Shown here one piece after another: positions 1 to 13,599 of a stretch of DNA of 64,000 bases; the stretch's first letter is position 1; each line of letters starts with the position of its first letter. The translations under genes and the position numbers were made by a program. The notes beneath the pieces were generated by a model that saw only the letters and a program-made list of their open reading frames with translations, did not search any database and was not told the DNA's origin. Origin of the DNA: Anseranas semipalmata (lineage: Eukaryota > Chordata > Aves > Anseriformes > Anseranatidae); the NCBI GenBank assembly GCA_013399115.1, contig VXAA01004380.1, positions 678,116 to 742,115 of the forward strand, written 5' to 3'.

Positions 1-1590
1 GCACTTGCAGTGACTCTGGATGTACAAAACAAGTAGCTGAGAGCTTCGTTAATGGCTCCAAGTACTTGTCTGTGTCTGAACTGATTACAGCCCAAGGACT
101 GCCCATGACCACAGCAAGCTCTGCAACTCCTGACCAGAATTGTTTGCAAATATCACACGTGAGGATACTTTCCTTTGGGAAGACTTGGTTTTGAGGAGAT
201 CGCTCATGAAGCTCAGTGCAATCTGTCTAAAAGTAGTCCTAAGAGTCAGATCCATGTGTTCTTAGCACACCTTCAAAAGTGACTTAAATGGATCCTTTGA
301 GTAATTGAACCATGCAAATTAGAAAAATCGAAGAACAGGGACATTCTTCTTTAACACCTACTTTATGTCTCTTGAAGTGATAATCCAACAGTAGGGCTGT
401 AAATCCAGTCAAATCCTTATACAACTTCAGCGGTGAACAGGGTTGCCCCTGGGAGGACCAATGAAAACAGCAGTTGTCTATCAAGCCCACCACAAAGCAA
501 AGGTGTGAGCAGAGATACCACAAAGAAGTTACCACTCTTCACTGTCAGACAAAAGTTCCCATGGCCAAGCAGAGAGGTCAGAACTGCTCTGGTGATGGCA
601 TGCACTCCATTCAGACAGACTTGTTTAAATCACTTCTAGAGATCTTGTTTAATGTGGGTAGGCAGGTAGTTACCATTGGTCTGAAGTAACTTCTCTTCAG
701 TGCATACTCAAATTAATAATAATGTGCAGATATGAAATTGGTGAGTGAATACAAGCCCAAGCTTAGACAGGAAAATATATTTTATTTTTCTGAGCTCTAT
801 CACTTCTGCAGATTCTCAATTATATCTCTTTAGCTTCATTGACCACTAGTCGTATTTCATCTAAGATTCAGAGAAACTCTTTTCTAATGATTAATCTGAG
901 ATCAAGTAATTTTTGAAAGAGAGAAATAACTAGGAATTCTATTTCGTTTCTGGGGACATGAGGTTTACAGGAAAGTCCTGATTCTGAAACACAATTTCAT
1001 TGAGTTATCACACTGAAATCCCACATCTTCTCATCTGGGCAGAATATGTCAAGGAACATAGTTATGATCACAGATGCTTCCTTACAGGCATAATGTTCAA
1101 GTTCCAGCTCTGTCTCCTTCATTTACCAGAGACTAGTTTGTCTGGAAGTCAATGCACAGGGACACCTAGTGAAGGAAAACTATATCCAAGTAAATCTGCC
1201 ATTTAAGCCTTTTGACATTCAGTTTCATAGTGTTTTTCTGACGTAAGTGAGTGCTACTCAACAAGTATCATGAGTCAAGCTTGAGTCTTTGCCCTTTTAG
1301 TTTCCATGAGCAGGACCAATAAAAGGTTCTGCAAAACACTAGATTATAGGCTGAGTAGGCTGGACGTAGAAGCCAAATTAACAACCTGCCATGGTGTAGA
1401 AAGCTGCAGATTTACTCTGATGAATGGAACTCATAGTAATTTTTTTTTTTCAGAGTGCGAATTGAAACATTATTGTACAACTATTAGTTTCCAGGAAAAA
1501 AATGTAATTGCTTCTAGATGCTGCTCGCTGTTTTCAAGAGCTCTTTAACCTTTAACTTTTTCAGTACAAAGGAAGCCTTGCTGTGCAGTG
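1..1590. other. Unannotated unique sequence
   Basis: No gene, RNA or recognisable repeat was seen. Short open frames of at most about 80 codons occur in several frames and have no protein-like context. One POU octamer (ATGCAAAT) lies at 312-319. A run of ten T lies near 1441. Confidence 0.5.
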
Positions 1591-1594
1591 AATC

Positions 1595-1900
1595 TAACAA
1601 GACCATCATTTATAGTTGGCAGAGTTCATTAGTCAGTCGTAACAGTTTAATTATTAGCATTTTAATGCATGAGTGTTTAACTAGACAGAACAACAGTCTT
1701 TTAGGTACAGCATGAGACTTCTTAAAAGAAAACAAATTAATTGGTGCTGTTGTTTATACTGGGGCTCATTACTAAAATTAGATGAATAAAACTCAGGAAA
1801 TTTTGAGTTAGATTTCGTCACCAATTAAATTAACATTATATTTGATGGTCTTTTCAGTGCATTTCAGCTTTAATGAAAATATTTCTCTTTATGAGAATAA
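1595..1900. promoter_or_regulatory. Candidate conserved non-coding element
   Basis: Homeodomain-type ATTA/TAAT cores are dense here: tttaattattagcattttaa around 1646, attaattggtgctgt at 1736-1750, and accaattaaattaac around 1820. The sequence has no repeat signature and no sustained open frame. The 15-mer at 1736-1750 recurs at 5649-5663 in another such block. The call rests on base texture; conservation itself cannot be seen from one sequence. Confidence 0.25.
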
Positions 1901-2732
1901 AAACTCTTTTGTGTTTTGAGTCTTAAAAAATCATTGTGGTGAACTGGATGAAGGCAATTTCTTCCCTTCTGTCCCTGCCTCAGAGTCTGCTTTTGTTGCA
2001 AGTTGATTTCTCTCTGTTACCTCTGCTTCAGAACTGCTAATGAAGCCACTGTGTCAGCCACAAGACAGGTTACTAGATATCTGATATAAATAAATAGTCT
2101 CAAAGTTAAAAAGCTTAATATTTTACAAAGATTTTTTTTCATAAAAAAGAAATTATATCAGTCCATTTTCACTTTTTAAAAAAAGGTTTGATGAGAACTT
2201 TCTCCTCTCCAATTTTAAATAATTCTTTAGGATGTTATTTATTTTCTAGATTACACTCTTGATTTAATCCTTGTAGGATTTTTTTTTTCCCCTTTTTTAT
2301 GGATTGCTGAAAATAACAGTTGTGTGGGAGCTAGAGGTCTGAAGGGAGATCTTTGGGAAATGGTTGGATTGCTTGGGAGATCAAAGGAAGAGAATTAAAA
2401 ATATGTGGATGCTTATCAGAGCAGTGCTTCCGGACTGTCAAAGAATCTAATTTCCAACTGTGGACCAAAGGAAAGTATGTGAACGTGGGTTATCTTCATT
2501 ATCTTGGCATGGCAGGCTAATGGTACTGGCAGAATATGTACTAAGAAATCCTACAGTGTTATATCACCTCATGGTGATGGTGCCACTAAACAGTGTCCCT
2601 GACACACTCTTTTTATAGTTTTTACAGCCTGCATACATTGAGGGATAACTTCTATTAGTGCTTTTCAACCTCTGGTGCCCTGTGACCAGCAAATGGGGTA
2701 TGACACAGCTCCCTCCATCCAGCCTTATTCTG

Positions 2733-2795
2733 CTTCTCCTGTGACCCTTTCTTTCCCCTTCTCCTGCCTCCCCATCCCTCCCTCTCCCCTCTGGT
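2733..2795. repeat. Polypyrimidine tract
   Basis: About 60 bases are almost entirely C and T on the + strand, built of irregular CCCTT, CTCC and TCCC units without a fixed period. This is a low-complexity homopyrimidine stretch. It also explains the Arg/Glu/Gly-rich open frame on the minus strand at 2564-2887. Confidence 0.7.
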
Positions 2796-3985
2796 GTATG
2801 ATGTCCTTCATGGATTAAAGCAAGGCTTGGACTAAAAAGCTTGAGGAACATTGGCTTAGAGCATTTTGATGGGGAGGAGGTAAGCATGTCTTACCCTGAG
2901 GATGGTGACTGGCTTCTGCAAATTAAGGGATGCCCTGAGTACTTGTAAAGTATGTGATTTTAGGAGCCTGCTGCTCAGCCACTTACTTCTCCATAATCCG
3001 ACAGGTGATAGTGGATAACAAGAAAAGTTTTGCAGAGTCTTAGCAGAACTGTGGGGAGATGCTACTGGTGAATAGTATTTTTTTTCCCTTAAGATTTCCT
3101 GATAAACTGACTGTCTCTTTGTGGCATTCCTGTATTTTGTGGATGATGAAATGTGTTGCAACAAGACTTAAGGATCATTTAAAAACTGACACTTCTTACA
3201 ATTTATTGCAGACAGAAGTGTTACATCATATTTACAATGCTAAATTAGAAGCTGCAGGTTTTATGGAAGGAAGAAATACCTATTTGGATCTAGAGTATAA
3301 TGATGTCTATCCAGTTTCAGTATCATTTTCTTTGTACTCATTAATTTTAGCAGGATATTTATAATCAGAAGTAAATATTTGCTGTGGAAATGTCTTTTTC
3401 CCAACATTTCCAGACACAATGTGTCTTTAGCTAGACAAAGGGTTTTTATTTTCAAGCAATGGTATTTCAGAGCTGGAAATGCCAGCTCCCTGGTGCTGAG
3501 ATGTAGTTTCTGGAAGTCTCTTCCAGATGTGAAGCTTTAAGGAATTAAGTTATATTGGGAAAATGGATTATCCCTAGTGGAGAGCATTTTATCACCTTGT
3601 TCAGTTTAGGAAGCCCAGGTGATATAGAAGAGTGGGGAAAAGAGATGCTAGTACAAAATGCTTCAAATCACAAAACTGCCACTGATAATATACTGATAGC
3701 ACTGTAAAGTCTGTCTGAGAGTTATTGCATGATTAATATGTTATCATTCAATCAAGTGATTGTATGGAGAAGAACAAAAAGACAGAGCAGTCTGGATTGT
3801 CCATGTGCAGCATACTAGAGTTGCCAAACAAATGGAAGTGTTTGGATGGAAGAGTGACTGTATAGCCAGCCAGCTTGCTGACAAAGAAAAGCCACCTGAT
3901 CTCTCAGACATGCATTTTTTACACTATTTCTGTAGTTGTTTTTCTCTTGATTTCTGCTTGCACTGCCTGTCTGATTCTGCTTTGT

Positions 3986-3986
3986 C

Positions 3987-4020
<34 letters not shown>
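3986..4020. repeat. Compound (GT)n-(GA)n microsatellite
   Basis: About ten GT units run directly into eight GA units. This dinucleotide array is probably length-polymorphic. The His-Thr and Ser-Leu runs in minus-strand open frames here come from it. Confidence 0.9.
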
Positions 4021-5564
4021 TGTTTTGTACATATCATCAGATTTGAGCTTGCCCTCTGAGGATATCAGTGCCCTAATTAGCACATCAGTATTAAGCAAAA
4101 GGTAGCAGCACTTCTGGTTCCCTTTAGACACAGAGGGCTTGCTTATCCTACACAGCCTTGTCTCAGAACAAGGGAAGTTTGTTTCTGGTGTACCTCATTC
4201 GTGTCCCCTCCCTGTGAATGGGACACCAATTCCTCCTGGGAATCCCTCTAGAGTTTTAAATAAAGTGGCAGCCTGTTTTTTTATAACCTTATTTACATCT
4301 GTGTCATCATTTACTTGCTGCTGGAGTCAAGGGCTACAGGTAAAAAAGGAACACAGACTCCAGTGCATATTTTCCAAATATACGGCTTGTCTACCACATT
4401 TACCTGTGCACAAGGGCAAGCTGTGGGTGTCTGTGCTGGAGTCCCATATATAAAAGTGTGGTTAAAGCTTGTTAAGGTTGTACAGCAAAGCACTCAGAAA
4501 TCAAGAAATGTCAAAGCTAAGGCTCATTTATAAATTCATCCCTCTTTAAAATACGAATAACAGTGTAGGCAGCTTTTAATTACATAGCCATGTTCTGTTT
4601 TTCCTGGATTTATGCATGAGTGAGAGAGTACCTCGGTGTGCACATATATAGAGCTATGTAGTCTGGGAGAGCATATATTAAGCCCCTTTTTCTTACCCAT
4701 AAATAGAGATGATTCCAAACCAAACTCCAGCTTCAAGCTAGCTACGGACCTTAGGGAGTTCAAAATCAGAATCTGGATTTGGATCTGAATTTAGCAGCTT
4801 AGGCCCATCTGCAATAAATACATACAGGATGAAAAGTAGATAACTGAGATATAAGGCTATATAGACTTCAAAGTGGCTCTGATAAAATCATGATAACCAC
4901 AAGAAAGAAGTGGTATGTGATCTCAGATGAGATATCCCCAAGATGTCTATACAGCTTAATTTTCCCACATTGTGTCCTTTTATCTTCAATGGATAAAAGG
5001 TGAATTATTATTATTATAGGCACTGGAGTAGTAACGCCTGTTATTCAGGTTGTCTAACACTTTCCATTGTTCCTCCTCTAGTCATTTGCTCACAACTTTT
5101 GCAGACTTTAACCTTTAGAGACAAAGTTTCCCATAGTTGGTGCTTGCCTCGGGCTGAATTTGATCAAGAATAGGCATTCCACCTTCAAGACTGTAGCAAC
5201 AGTGCTGGCAATAAATCATGTCAACATTTGCTTCTGCATTTGTAAACTGTCATTTTAAGATAGCTGGAGAGTGGACAAGAGAGTGAGCAAACAGACAGCT
5301 TTACAAGCCTGCACCGTCATACTCACCTTATCAACTGAGTGATCATGTTAAATCTCAAATGACAGAAAGTCAGACAGCAGGTGGGCGTGCGATGGAGAAG
5401 AAAATGGCATTTCTCACATGATGGTACCTGTGCTTTCCTTCTCACAGAAGCAGCCCCTGCCTGAATACAGCAATCCACCTGCTTTAATATCTGCAGGACT
5501 CAGTTTTCACATAGCAATGGAAAAAAATAAAAGAGGCCTAAGTATGTGAAATCTGCGCACCCCA

Positions 5565-5830
5565 AGAGCTGTCCCACATTCCCCACCCAATCAGCAGATA
5601 GGAGCTCTGCTCAGCAAACCTGCCATGGTAGCTGATAATTATTGTTGTATTAATTGGTGCTGTCCAGACTAGACAGAATGTAAAAGATCCCACTGTGTCC
5701 AATAATTAATGTTTTTCCCTCACTGCAATGTCATTAATAAAGGGTTCCTCCAAGAAACGAGTAATTGGATGGTTCAGCTTCATTAGGGTATTTTTAGATA
5801 AGGTTTGGTCTAGAGACATATAGGAAAGCT
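5565..5830. promoter_or_regulatory. Candidate conserved non-coding element
   Basis: ATTA-type cores are clustered: gataattattgttg around 5634, attaattggtgctgt at 5649-5663, ccaataattaatg around 5699, gtcattaataaagg around 5730 and gagtaattggatgg around 5760. No repeat or open frame explains them. The clustering suggests homeodomain or LIM/NK-type binding. Texture is the only evidence. Confidence 0.3.
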
Positions 5831-7249
5831 TATTATGTTTATTTAGACTGTATTATCTATTGCTAATGTGTTATACTGATTTTGTATCTTCCACATTCTC
5901 TGGGATTGTAATGATAAAAGGAATGCACAAATTATGATTTAAATGAACAGAAATACCGCCTTTAATTCAGTTATATTACAGTGATGAAAAAATATCATCT
6001 CAAAATAAATATCACCAGTATCCTATAAATCTCCCCTTTTCTTGGAGACACACAAAGCTATTGTCACAGGAAGACAAAAGTCAGATTTTACTAATTAGAG
6101 ATGAGTGCAGTGGAGAGCTCTTGTTTTGGCAATTATCTGAGCAGCTTTTGAAAATGGAATGTGTAAATCTGGTTTTGGAAATAACTTTGAAAAGAAGACT
6201 AAGGGGCTTTTTCAGGGGTATCGTTTACACGGTCATGTATGACTTTATTATTCTGCAAAGATGCCTTGGGAATCTGACTCACATGAAAACTTGATATGCA
6301 AGTGAGCTATAGACCAGGATGTGGCGGATTTACACAGGAAACATATATGGCTAGTCAAAACAGCTCTGTTTTACCACAAAGGAGCTTTGCACATGCTTTG
6401 CGAGGATTTTATGTGGGAGCTTATTCTTGAACACAGCACATAGCCAGTTTTTCACAACCCAAAATTACTCTAGTTAAATTTTTAGGGCAACTTAGCCAAA
6501 CTGGTCCCATTCACATCTGCATCCTCTTAATCTCATCACAAGACACAGATCTCCCACTAGGAAATGATAATCCACAGTTTAGTGCCTGTATTACACTTAT
6601 TGCAAACACAGGAGACCACATTCATCCCCAAGTAATTCTCTAAATGTGGGAGATCTTGTTACAACGGGGATGCACTTGGCCCACAGGGTGTCAGATAGTG
6701 AAATGGACTCATCACGTTGTGCTAAATAAAAGTGAAGAAAAACATCATCAGGGAAAGTACTCAGAGAGCTAGCTGATTTTACTTCATCCTTATTAAGTTA
6801 TTGTGTCTGTCAATGTTTTCAGTAGGTTCTTCTTGGAGAAGGGACACTAAGTCAGAACCTGATCTCAGGTATTTACAAATCTGGAGAAAAGAATATGCCT
6901 CGTCCCTCCCCCACAGGATTCTCTGCCACGAATCCTGCATATTGACAGCTCTGTGCAAACTGTTAGCATTAGTACTATTTTAAAAACAAGAATTCCTATG
7001 AAAAATATGCAGGACACATCCAGACAAATGTCTAGATGTGCCACACTAAGTTCATCTCACATAGAAATTAACACAGCTCAGCAAAATCACCACATTATAA
7101 TATCCTTTTGTAACAGGTTGTGATTTTAAGTAACATATCTCATTAGTATAAATTATCTTAAATAGACACACAGAATTTTGTTTCCTTTTCATTTCCTATC
7201 CCACCGCCTCTGGGCTCATGTCTACTCTAGGATAGCACAGAGTAAATCA

Positions 7250-7295
7250 CACAAAATTCTGCTGAAGTCAGGGGTGTTACACCAGCGTAAGTCAT
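7250..7295. repeat. Decayed amniote dispersed-repeat scrap
   Basis: The string ttctgctgaagtcaggggtg followed by ttacaccagcgtaagtc closely resembles the widespread reptile/bird motif in which 'gaagtcaatggagttacacc' is followed by 'agtgtaa'. I recognise the motif class but cannot assign a Repbase family name. Mismatches indicate great age. Confidence 0.45.
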
Positions 7296-8398
7296 AGTAC
7301 GGCAACGTCTTCGGTGTCCCAGGTTCCTCAATAAGATTCACAAAAGTAAATTCCATTAGCTTGTGTAGAAATATGTCTTTCTCATAATGATATGACTATA
7401 AACTTTTGTACTTGAGAATAGTAGTAGAGAGACCCCTCAAAAGCCAGATATTGATAGCTTGCTTTATGTTTAAAGATGTCAACAGAATACAATGGTTCTC
7501 AGCATCCACATTAGTTATCTTTAGTAAGAGAGAAGAAGATTTAAAGTAAGGGAATGAGGTTTGCAATGTAACAAGATAAAGTCATCTCCTGCAGCCTAGA
7601 GGATTTCTTTAATCTTATTTTTAGAGAAGAGCTGAGGAGCTTTTGCAAAACCGGCTTGTTTGGATTCAGTTTCTATTTTATCTCATCCACAAAAGTTTAG
7701 AGTAGAAGAGGGAAACAGATAAAAGTTTTGAGCAAACCGAGATGGTTTTACATTGGTCTCATCAACCTTTCTAATCTAGATTTGATTTTGCAAAACTTGT
7801 CTTAATCCAGATCTCTCTCTCAAAATAAAAATAAATAAAAATAAATCTTAGAAAACTTTCAAATTAAGAAGCACTTTTTAAAAGTGATATTTTCTTCTAG
7901 CTTGCAGTTAGATAATTTTCACATCTTTATTTTTTTTTTCCATTGACAGTACTATGTGTGCATGACAAGGGTTTGATAGTCATAAGTAGAAATATTTCAT
8001 CTAGATTCTTTCATGAGGACATTTCTCCTAACAGTAACTTTGCCCGAGGAAAATTTCAGCATTAGACAAAGTCCTCTTTTTCTTTATGGGATATATTTTT
8101 TTAATCTTGAAATATCATCCAATACTATACCAGTCTGAATATTCTGAATGCAAACAAGAAAGAACATTTTCAAGATTCAGGAGTGTGGCTGCATTTTGCT
8201 TTTCAGGCTCACGATCTTGATAGACACATTCAGTCCACAGAAATAACATAAACCACTACCAGGATATGTTCTTTTGACTCTGTGTTTTCCTCCTCCAACA
8301 TCATAAAAGATTTATCACTGATGACCTATACTACGAACATTGTCTTGCATGAAGGAATTAGTTATCTGCTCTAAAATATGCAGTAGTCCTATTAGCAG

Positions 8399-8417
8399 AA
8401 CAACAACAACAACAAAA
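8399..8417. repeat. (CAA)n short microsatellite
   Basis: About six CAA units in tandem, ending in an A-run. Confidence 0.75.
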
Positions 8418-10259
8418 ATTACTTAATTTTTTTCTAAATTGCCAATTCCTGGTTGCCAGTGTTGTGGTTCCTCACAGTCAGCCTGCTCAAAGCTGGGATA
8501 GGGAAAATGATTCCAAGATCCTGTAGCTACCAAAGAACACAAAACCTCTACATTTCTCACCAGCCATCACCATGGCCAGATGAAACACAAAAGTTCATAC
8601 ATTTTACTGCAGTCATTCACCATGGCCTTCGAGCTGGACCAGAGTTTAGATTAAAAGAAAAAAAAAAATCCCCTCCTTCTCTTCAGGTAAAAAAACAGGT
8701 AAAACAACACCCATCCTTCTGGATTGCTTTGCAGAATTTTATTCATTCAGTATTGACAAATATTTTTTTTCCTGTCTCCAAAAAGCTTCTGGGGATAAAT
8801 GTTCAAGTCCTGAAGGACCTCAGGCCTTTCCCTAAAGACTGAGCATTCTTACCATTTGTCCCTGCATCTCTAAAGTTCCTGCAGGCAAATATTTACAAGC
8901 TCTGTCCTTTGCCTGATATTGCTTAACAAGAAGGCTGCTGGAAGAACAAGAAAGACAGAGTGGTTAGAAATGCCAGGAGTGAGAAGATTATAGTTACTTG
9001 TACATCTCCTTGCTATCAAATAGATGTGCTCAGTAAGACTTGTTCCCTTTATGGTCAAGGGACTTCACCTTTGAACTGGAAAGTCAGTCTTGGCCTACTT
9101 TCAGTGTAGTTACATAGATACACATTTGACTTGTAGAGCCAAACATGGCAATGACAACCAAAATCAACTATCTGACCGCACCAGGCCCAAAGGGCGTGAT
9201 CCACTCTAGTGGACTTGGATCTAGCCAAGGTGATTCAGAAGGTGATGAGCTCCAGCCAAGATTACTATAATTTGTAAAGAGGAATAAAGCCACAAATATC
9301 ATTAAGAACCATAATTCAACAACGTTTGCTTAACAGGACAGGTCAGCTCTCGGCACCAGGTGCACAGAGCAATCTAGTTTAAGGTTCTGTCTTGCTATTC
9401 AAAATTACCTTTAATTCTTCAGGAAACCATTACCTTCCAGGATAACTGACTCACCAGAAAGTAGCAATAAAAAAAAAAAAAATCTGAAAACAAATAAAGT
9501 AATTAAGTGACTTCTCACACAAAGATTTGGTTTCTATTCTTCTCCCAACATACCTGGGATGCTCTCTAGCACTACCTGCAGGGTCTGGGTACCTGGACTG
9601 GCAGTAATTCTGCAGTATCACTCAGCAAGTGCTTTAAAAACAGAAAGCCTGTGTAAACAGGTTTGTCTTTTCTGTCTGCTGTGTTAACTTGCTGTGTTAC
9701 TGTGAGGAAAAGGCATGTTGATTATCAACGGACTGTGATTGTCCAGCATTTTTTATTGTTTGTTGCAGCTTAAACTGAAACTGGGTGAGACAATCCTACA
9801 GCTATCACGCAACCAGACTGATTGCTTTGAAAATTTGCTCAGAAACAAATCCTTGGTGCCTTGGGCAATCTGGACACCAATACCAATGGCTAGGAGAAAA
9901 GAAAGAAACTTAGGAGGGAACATCTCCTTGTGCTCACTGCCAGCCCTTGAATTACTGGGAAGGCATTCCTAGAAAATGGGCCTCCAGTCAAGACAGTGAA
10001 TGGCAGTGCTGCCTCCAGAAAAATCAATTCTGTGTGGTAAGAGCCCAGTGCCTCTGTTCTGGAGGCCTTCCTTCTTTGAAGCCGAAAAATCAAATGAAGC
10101 TTCAAAACTTCATCTCAGCTCTAAATTGTCATAAATCTTATTTGTGCTATGAAAGGAAACAAAATACACTGAATGGGTAGTCAATCGGTGATATGCCATG
10201 GAAGTCCTGCTGCTTTTGAGTACAAGGAAAATCCCTTCCTTGTCTCCAGAACGTATGGG

Positions 10260-10297
10260 TTTTTTTTGGTGTTTGTTTTTGTTTTGTTTTGTTTTGC
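10260..10297. repeat. T-rich (TTTTG)n tract
   Basis: A T-run continues into GTTTTT and TTTTG units, on the + strand. It is low-complexity sequence, the mirror of an A-rich retroposon-tail-like tract, but no retroposon body was identified beside it. Confidence 0.7.
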
Positions 10298-12440
10298 ATT
10301 GCTCGGGGTGTTCCTAGTTTTGCACAAAGAGGGGAATATCACATGCTGACACTTGTGGAATCATTTTCATTTAAACATGACTTGATTGGAAAATGAGCCA
10401 GCTTTATTTCAAGGGGTAGGCAACACCAGGAAGAAAAAAAAGCAGGGATAAAAACCACACTGATTGTGAATACAATAAATGATACACACGCACACACACA
10501 AAAAGGAAATTGGAGAATGGAATCTGACCCTCCTTGAAATGTAAACTGTGTACAGATTTACTTTTAAAAATGAACAGATGTTTTTGAGATTAGGGGAAAC
10601 TACTGTATAAAACCTCTGCTGGGTGCCTAATATTTTAGATTCCACAGTCCAAGTTTTCTTAAAGCTGACATTTCAGAGCTCTCTACCTTCTAGTAAACCA
10701 TGAAGCAGTCCAAACGATTCATAATTTCTGCACCTCTCCAGTTCCTGATTTTATATTTAGTTCTTAGTGTTATCAGAGATCGCTTACTGGCACGAGACCC
10801 AGCGATCTGTCAAGTGGCTCTGTAATGCTGCATAACGTTATTGTTGGCAGCCTGGAAAAGAGACAGCCTATGTGATGAATAGCACGCATTTTTCCTCCAG
10901 CAAAGTATGCACGCTTGAATCCGTCATGAAACATCAAACATGGTTGCAGCTCATGCGTGGTGCTAGACTGATTTTTTATGTTATCTACAGTGGATAAAGA
11001 AACAGTAGAAGGGAACATGCAGTATTTTACCTTGTCACCTACCTTTTGAATGGCAGCAGGCTGGAAGCTGCAGCCTTCAGCCCTTTACTGACCCACTATT
11101 AAAGAGGGCTTACAATATGTTTCACCCATTTCATACATGTCCTGTGCCTGAGAGAGGCACTTCAGTATAAATTTTAAATCTGCTGCTCAGTTCTCAAGTA
11201 CCCACTCAGGGATGTGAAAGTACTTGATGCATTTTGTTTTTTAAAGAGATATTTCCAAATGGAGCATTATTATAGTACTTTTCAACTACAATCTCCACAT
11301 GAAAAGGTTTCAATTAGTAAAATATATGTTAGATAGATGTGCCAAGGGACTTGGGAGATAGCTTGTTGGGATGCCTGCACCTTTGCATTTATTCAATGCC
11401 TAATGATGCAGCAGTAAGTAACACTTCTATGTTCCTATTTCTAGTGATTGGAGAAGTCCTAGCCTCATGGGTTCAAGCAGACTGTGTGCATTACAAAAAT
11501 GCTATATTTTCACATGCTGGGAGAGGTAAGACATGTCTTATGCCATGATGCAAAACAATTTCTTTCAAATATATCGGAAGCAGCAGAACGTACTGGTCCT
11601 ATCTTCACAACAGTCCTGTCTTCAGAGAACTGTGAAATTCAGTTAGCCTTTTACAGTTTCCACACTTAGCATCTTTCAAAGCAATATAGAACACATGGTC
11701 ATCCAGATGTGCATATATATATACACACACATGCACACAAAAGAAGAGTCATACTTTTTTTGGTCAATTGGCTCACTCTTAAAATTACTTTTTTAATTAA
11801 ATGAAGCTACTCAAATCAGGAGCTGTCAAATGCAATTTGGAATTTTTCATTCACCTCAGATGTGTAGTTTCAACTCCACAGAATATCAGCCATGCCTGAG
11901 AAATGTGTTTGTAGTATTTGTGCAACACTGGCCACAGTTGTGGCAGCTAATGAAGAAATAAGCCATGAAATACAAAGCTCCATGAAGTCCTGCAAAAATT
12001 AAACTGTGAATCTGTGATGAGTCCAGAGTAGGCAAAAGAGATATTTCTCCATGCCTAGAGTGGACTGACTCTTTAGTTATTGTATTTTTCTTTTTACACT
12101 TGCTGATTTCTGAAAAGTAACTGAGTTTTGCATCATATTTACAACACAGTTGAATGCAACAGCTATTTCTATCTACTCTGCATTTGACAAGTTAATTCTG
12201 TGATTAAAGGATACAGTTTTAATGATAATTGAAATACTTACTGATTTAGGTCAGTAAATAATTTCTCTTCCCTTTATTTTGCATTATATATCTGTAGTTG
12301 AATAAGATCTTTAGCTAGACTGATTATGCTGAAACTGCCACACCAGCTGAAAACTGGGTGGTCTATAATATGTAGAATTAATAGAGCTACAAGTGTGAGC
12401 CAAAGACCACAAAAGTATCTTCAAACTTCTTAAATTACTT

Positions 12441-12470
12441 CAAGGGGGTTTGGATCAGGCCAGGAATGGA
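12441..12470. repeat. Possible old amniote repeat scrap
   Basis: The string gggtttggatcaggccagg matches the 'ctttggatcaggccc' core that recurs in old amniote repeats. Only about 20 bases are recognisable, so this could be chance. Confidence 0.25.
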
Positions 12471-12739
12471 TGGGTAGAACTTCATCTCAAATGATTTGAG
12501 AAACTCTTTTTTATTACCCCTCCTTTTTCTCTCCTAGGACTCTTTGAAATCAGTAGGTAGTTAAAAAATAGAGACAGAGAATGAAAATGCTGAACAAAAG
12601 GGTGTTTGCTGTATTTAGAAATCAAAACATTGGTCTAAAACATATATAAGAACAAAGAGCACCTGTGCACATCGGTACTACAAGGTAGGTACCTAATGAA
12701 AAGTATACTGTGTTGTGAATTTATTCTGAAGCTCCTTGT

Positions 12740-13350
12740 CTATTTATAGCCTTCAAAGTACTTTCATTAAGGTGTGAGGCACCACAGTTTGATTACCTTT
12801 TTATGTGCATTACATATGCAGTGCAAAATGATGTAATTACTTGATTGTTCTTATTAGACTTTTGTAATATATATGTATATGGTCTTATTGTAAAATCTAA
12901 CAGGCAAACAATTGACATTAGAACCTTTATTTTAATTCACAAATGAATCCAATGCAAAGGTGGTGCCAACAACATTTCTTGTCTCATGATTTGCTTCACA
13001 TTCTCCATGCTGTGCCTGGTATATACAAGTAGGGGCAAAATGGCTGGCGTTTGCAAATGCCCGAAAGGCTAATAAAGATCACCCTGCTCCCAGCATGCTC
13101 TCTGCTGTCAGAAACCAGCAATTAACTTAATAGGGTTCCTGAAATGCGGTAGATCCATGAGATGTGGCATGTGTTGACATTCTCCGGCTGATCTAAACAA
13201 CCTCCCATCCCAGAGTAGCAGGATATGTTTGCTATTTGAATTATTTAGGAGCTTGTTATGTGAATTATAAAGCAGCACTTTGCAGTATTAAGTCTAATAT
13301 TTTATGATCTTCAATTGATTAGGTAGGCTTTCGGGATTACCTATAAAGGT
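12740..13350. promoter_or_regulatory. Candidate conserved non-coding element cluster
   Basis: About 600 bases are free of repeats and carry many transcription-factor-like cores: ttcattaaggtgtg, gatgtaattacttgattg (around 12830), agcaattaacttaatag (around 13118), and ttcaattgattaggtagg near 13311-13327. CpGs are retained (gctggcgtttgc, gcccgaaagg, aaatgcggtag, tctccggctgat, tttcgggatt) well above what surrounding AT-rich DNA shows. No open frame spans it. It is one of the most element-like stretches in the window, but conservation is not demonstrated. Confidence 0.4.
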
Positions 13351-13599
13351 TAGGATAAAACAATCCAGATTCTGGCAATTTGTGTTCAGAGCTGGAGTTT
13401 CAAGCTATATGCAGCAAAAGCTGGGGAAAATAAGTAATTTTCTCTTACGTTTTCTTCTAAAAACACTATTTTACGCACACTCTAGCCAAAAAGGTTTGTT
13501 TTGAGATGTCCAAAGGCAATAAGTGAGCTAGAGCAACATCAATATTTGTATGAGTTTCAGTAGGTATTCGTGCAGAGGTTTATGTGAGGAAGGAAACTG

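Larger units (their letters stand above)
1900..5560. other. Unannotated sequence with simple repeats
   Basis: No gene was recognised. An open frame at 3059-3364 (+) has an ordinary amino-acid mix in its second half, but it matches no family I know and shows no convincing splice signals. Simple repeats within this stretch are listed separately. Confidence 0.45.
5830..12740. other. Long unannotated interval
   Basis: About 7 kb of AT-rich unique sequence without a recognisable gene. The longest open frame (8453-8842 +, 129 codons) contains poly-Lys from an A-run and matches nothing I know. Contents noted: an old repeat scrap at 7250-7295, a CAA run at 8399-8417, a T/G-rich tract at 10260-10297, and small TA/CA alternation at 11715-11740. 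Confidence 0.5.

Noticed and set aside
2564..2887. Minus-strand 107-codon frame rich in Arg, Glu and Gly
   Set aside because: It is the reverse reading of a polypyrimidine tract.
8453..8842. 129-codon forward frame
   Set aside because: It contains a poly-Lys run from an A homopolymer and shows no family resemblance.
9885..9970. Possible second CR1 fragment (ggctaggagaaaagaaagaa and following)
   Set aside because: Only one short word resembles CR1 and the sequence after it does not align convincingly.
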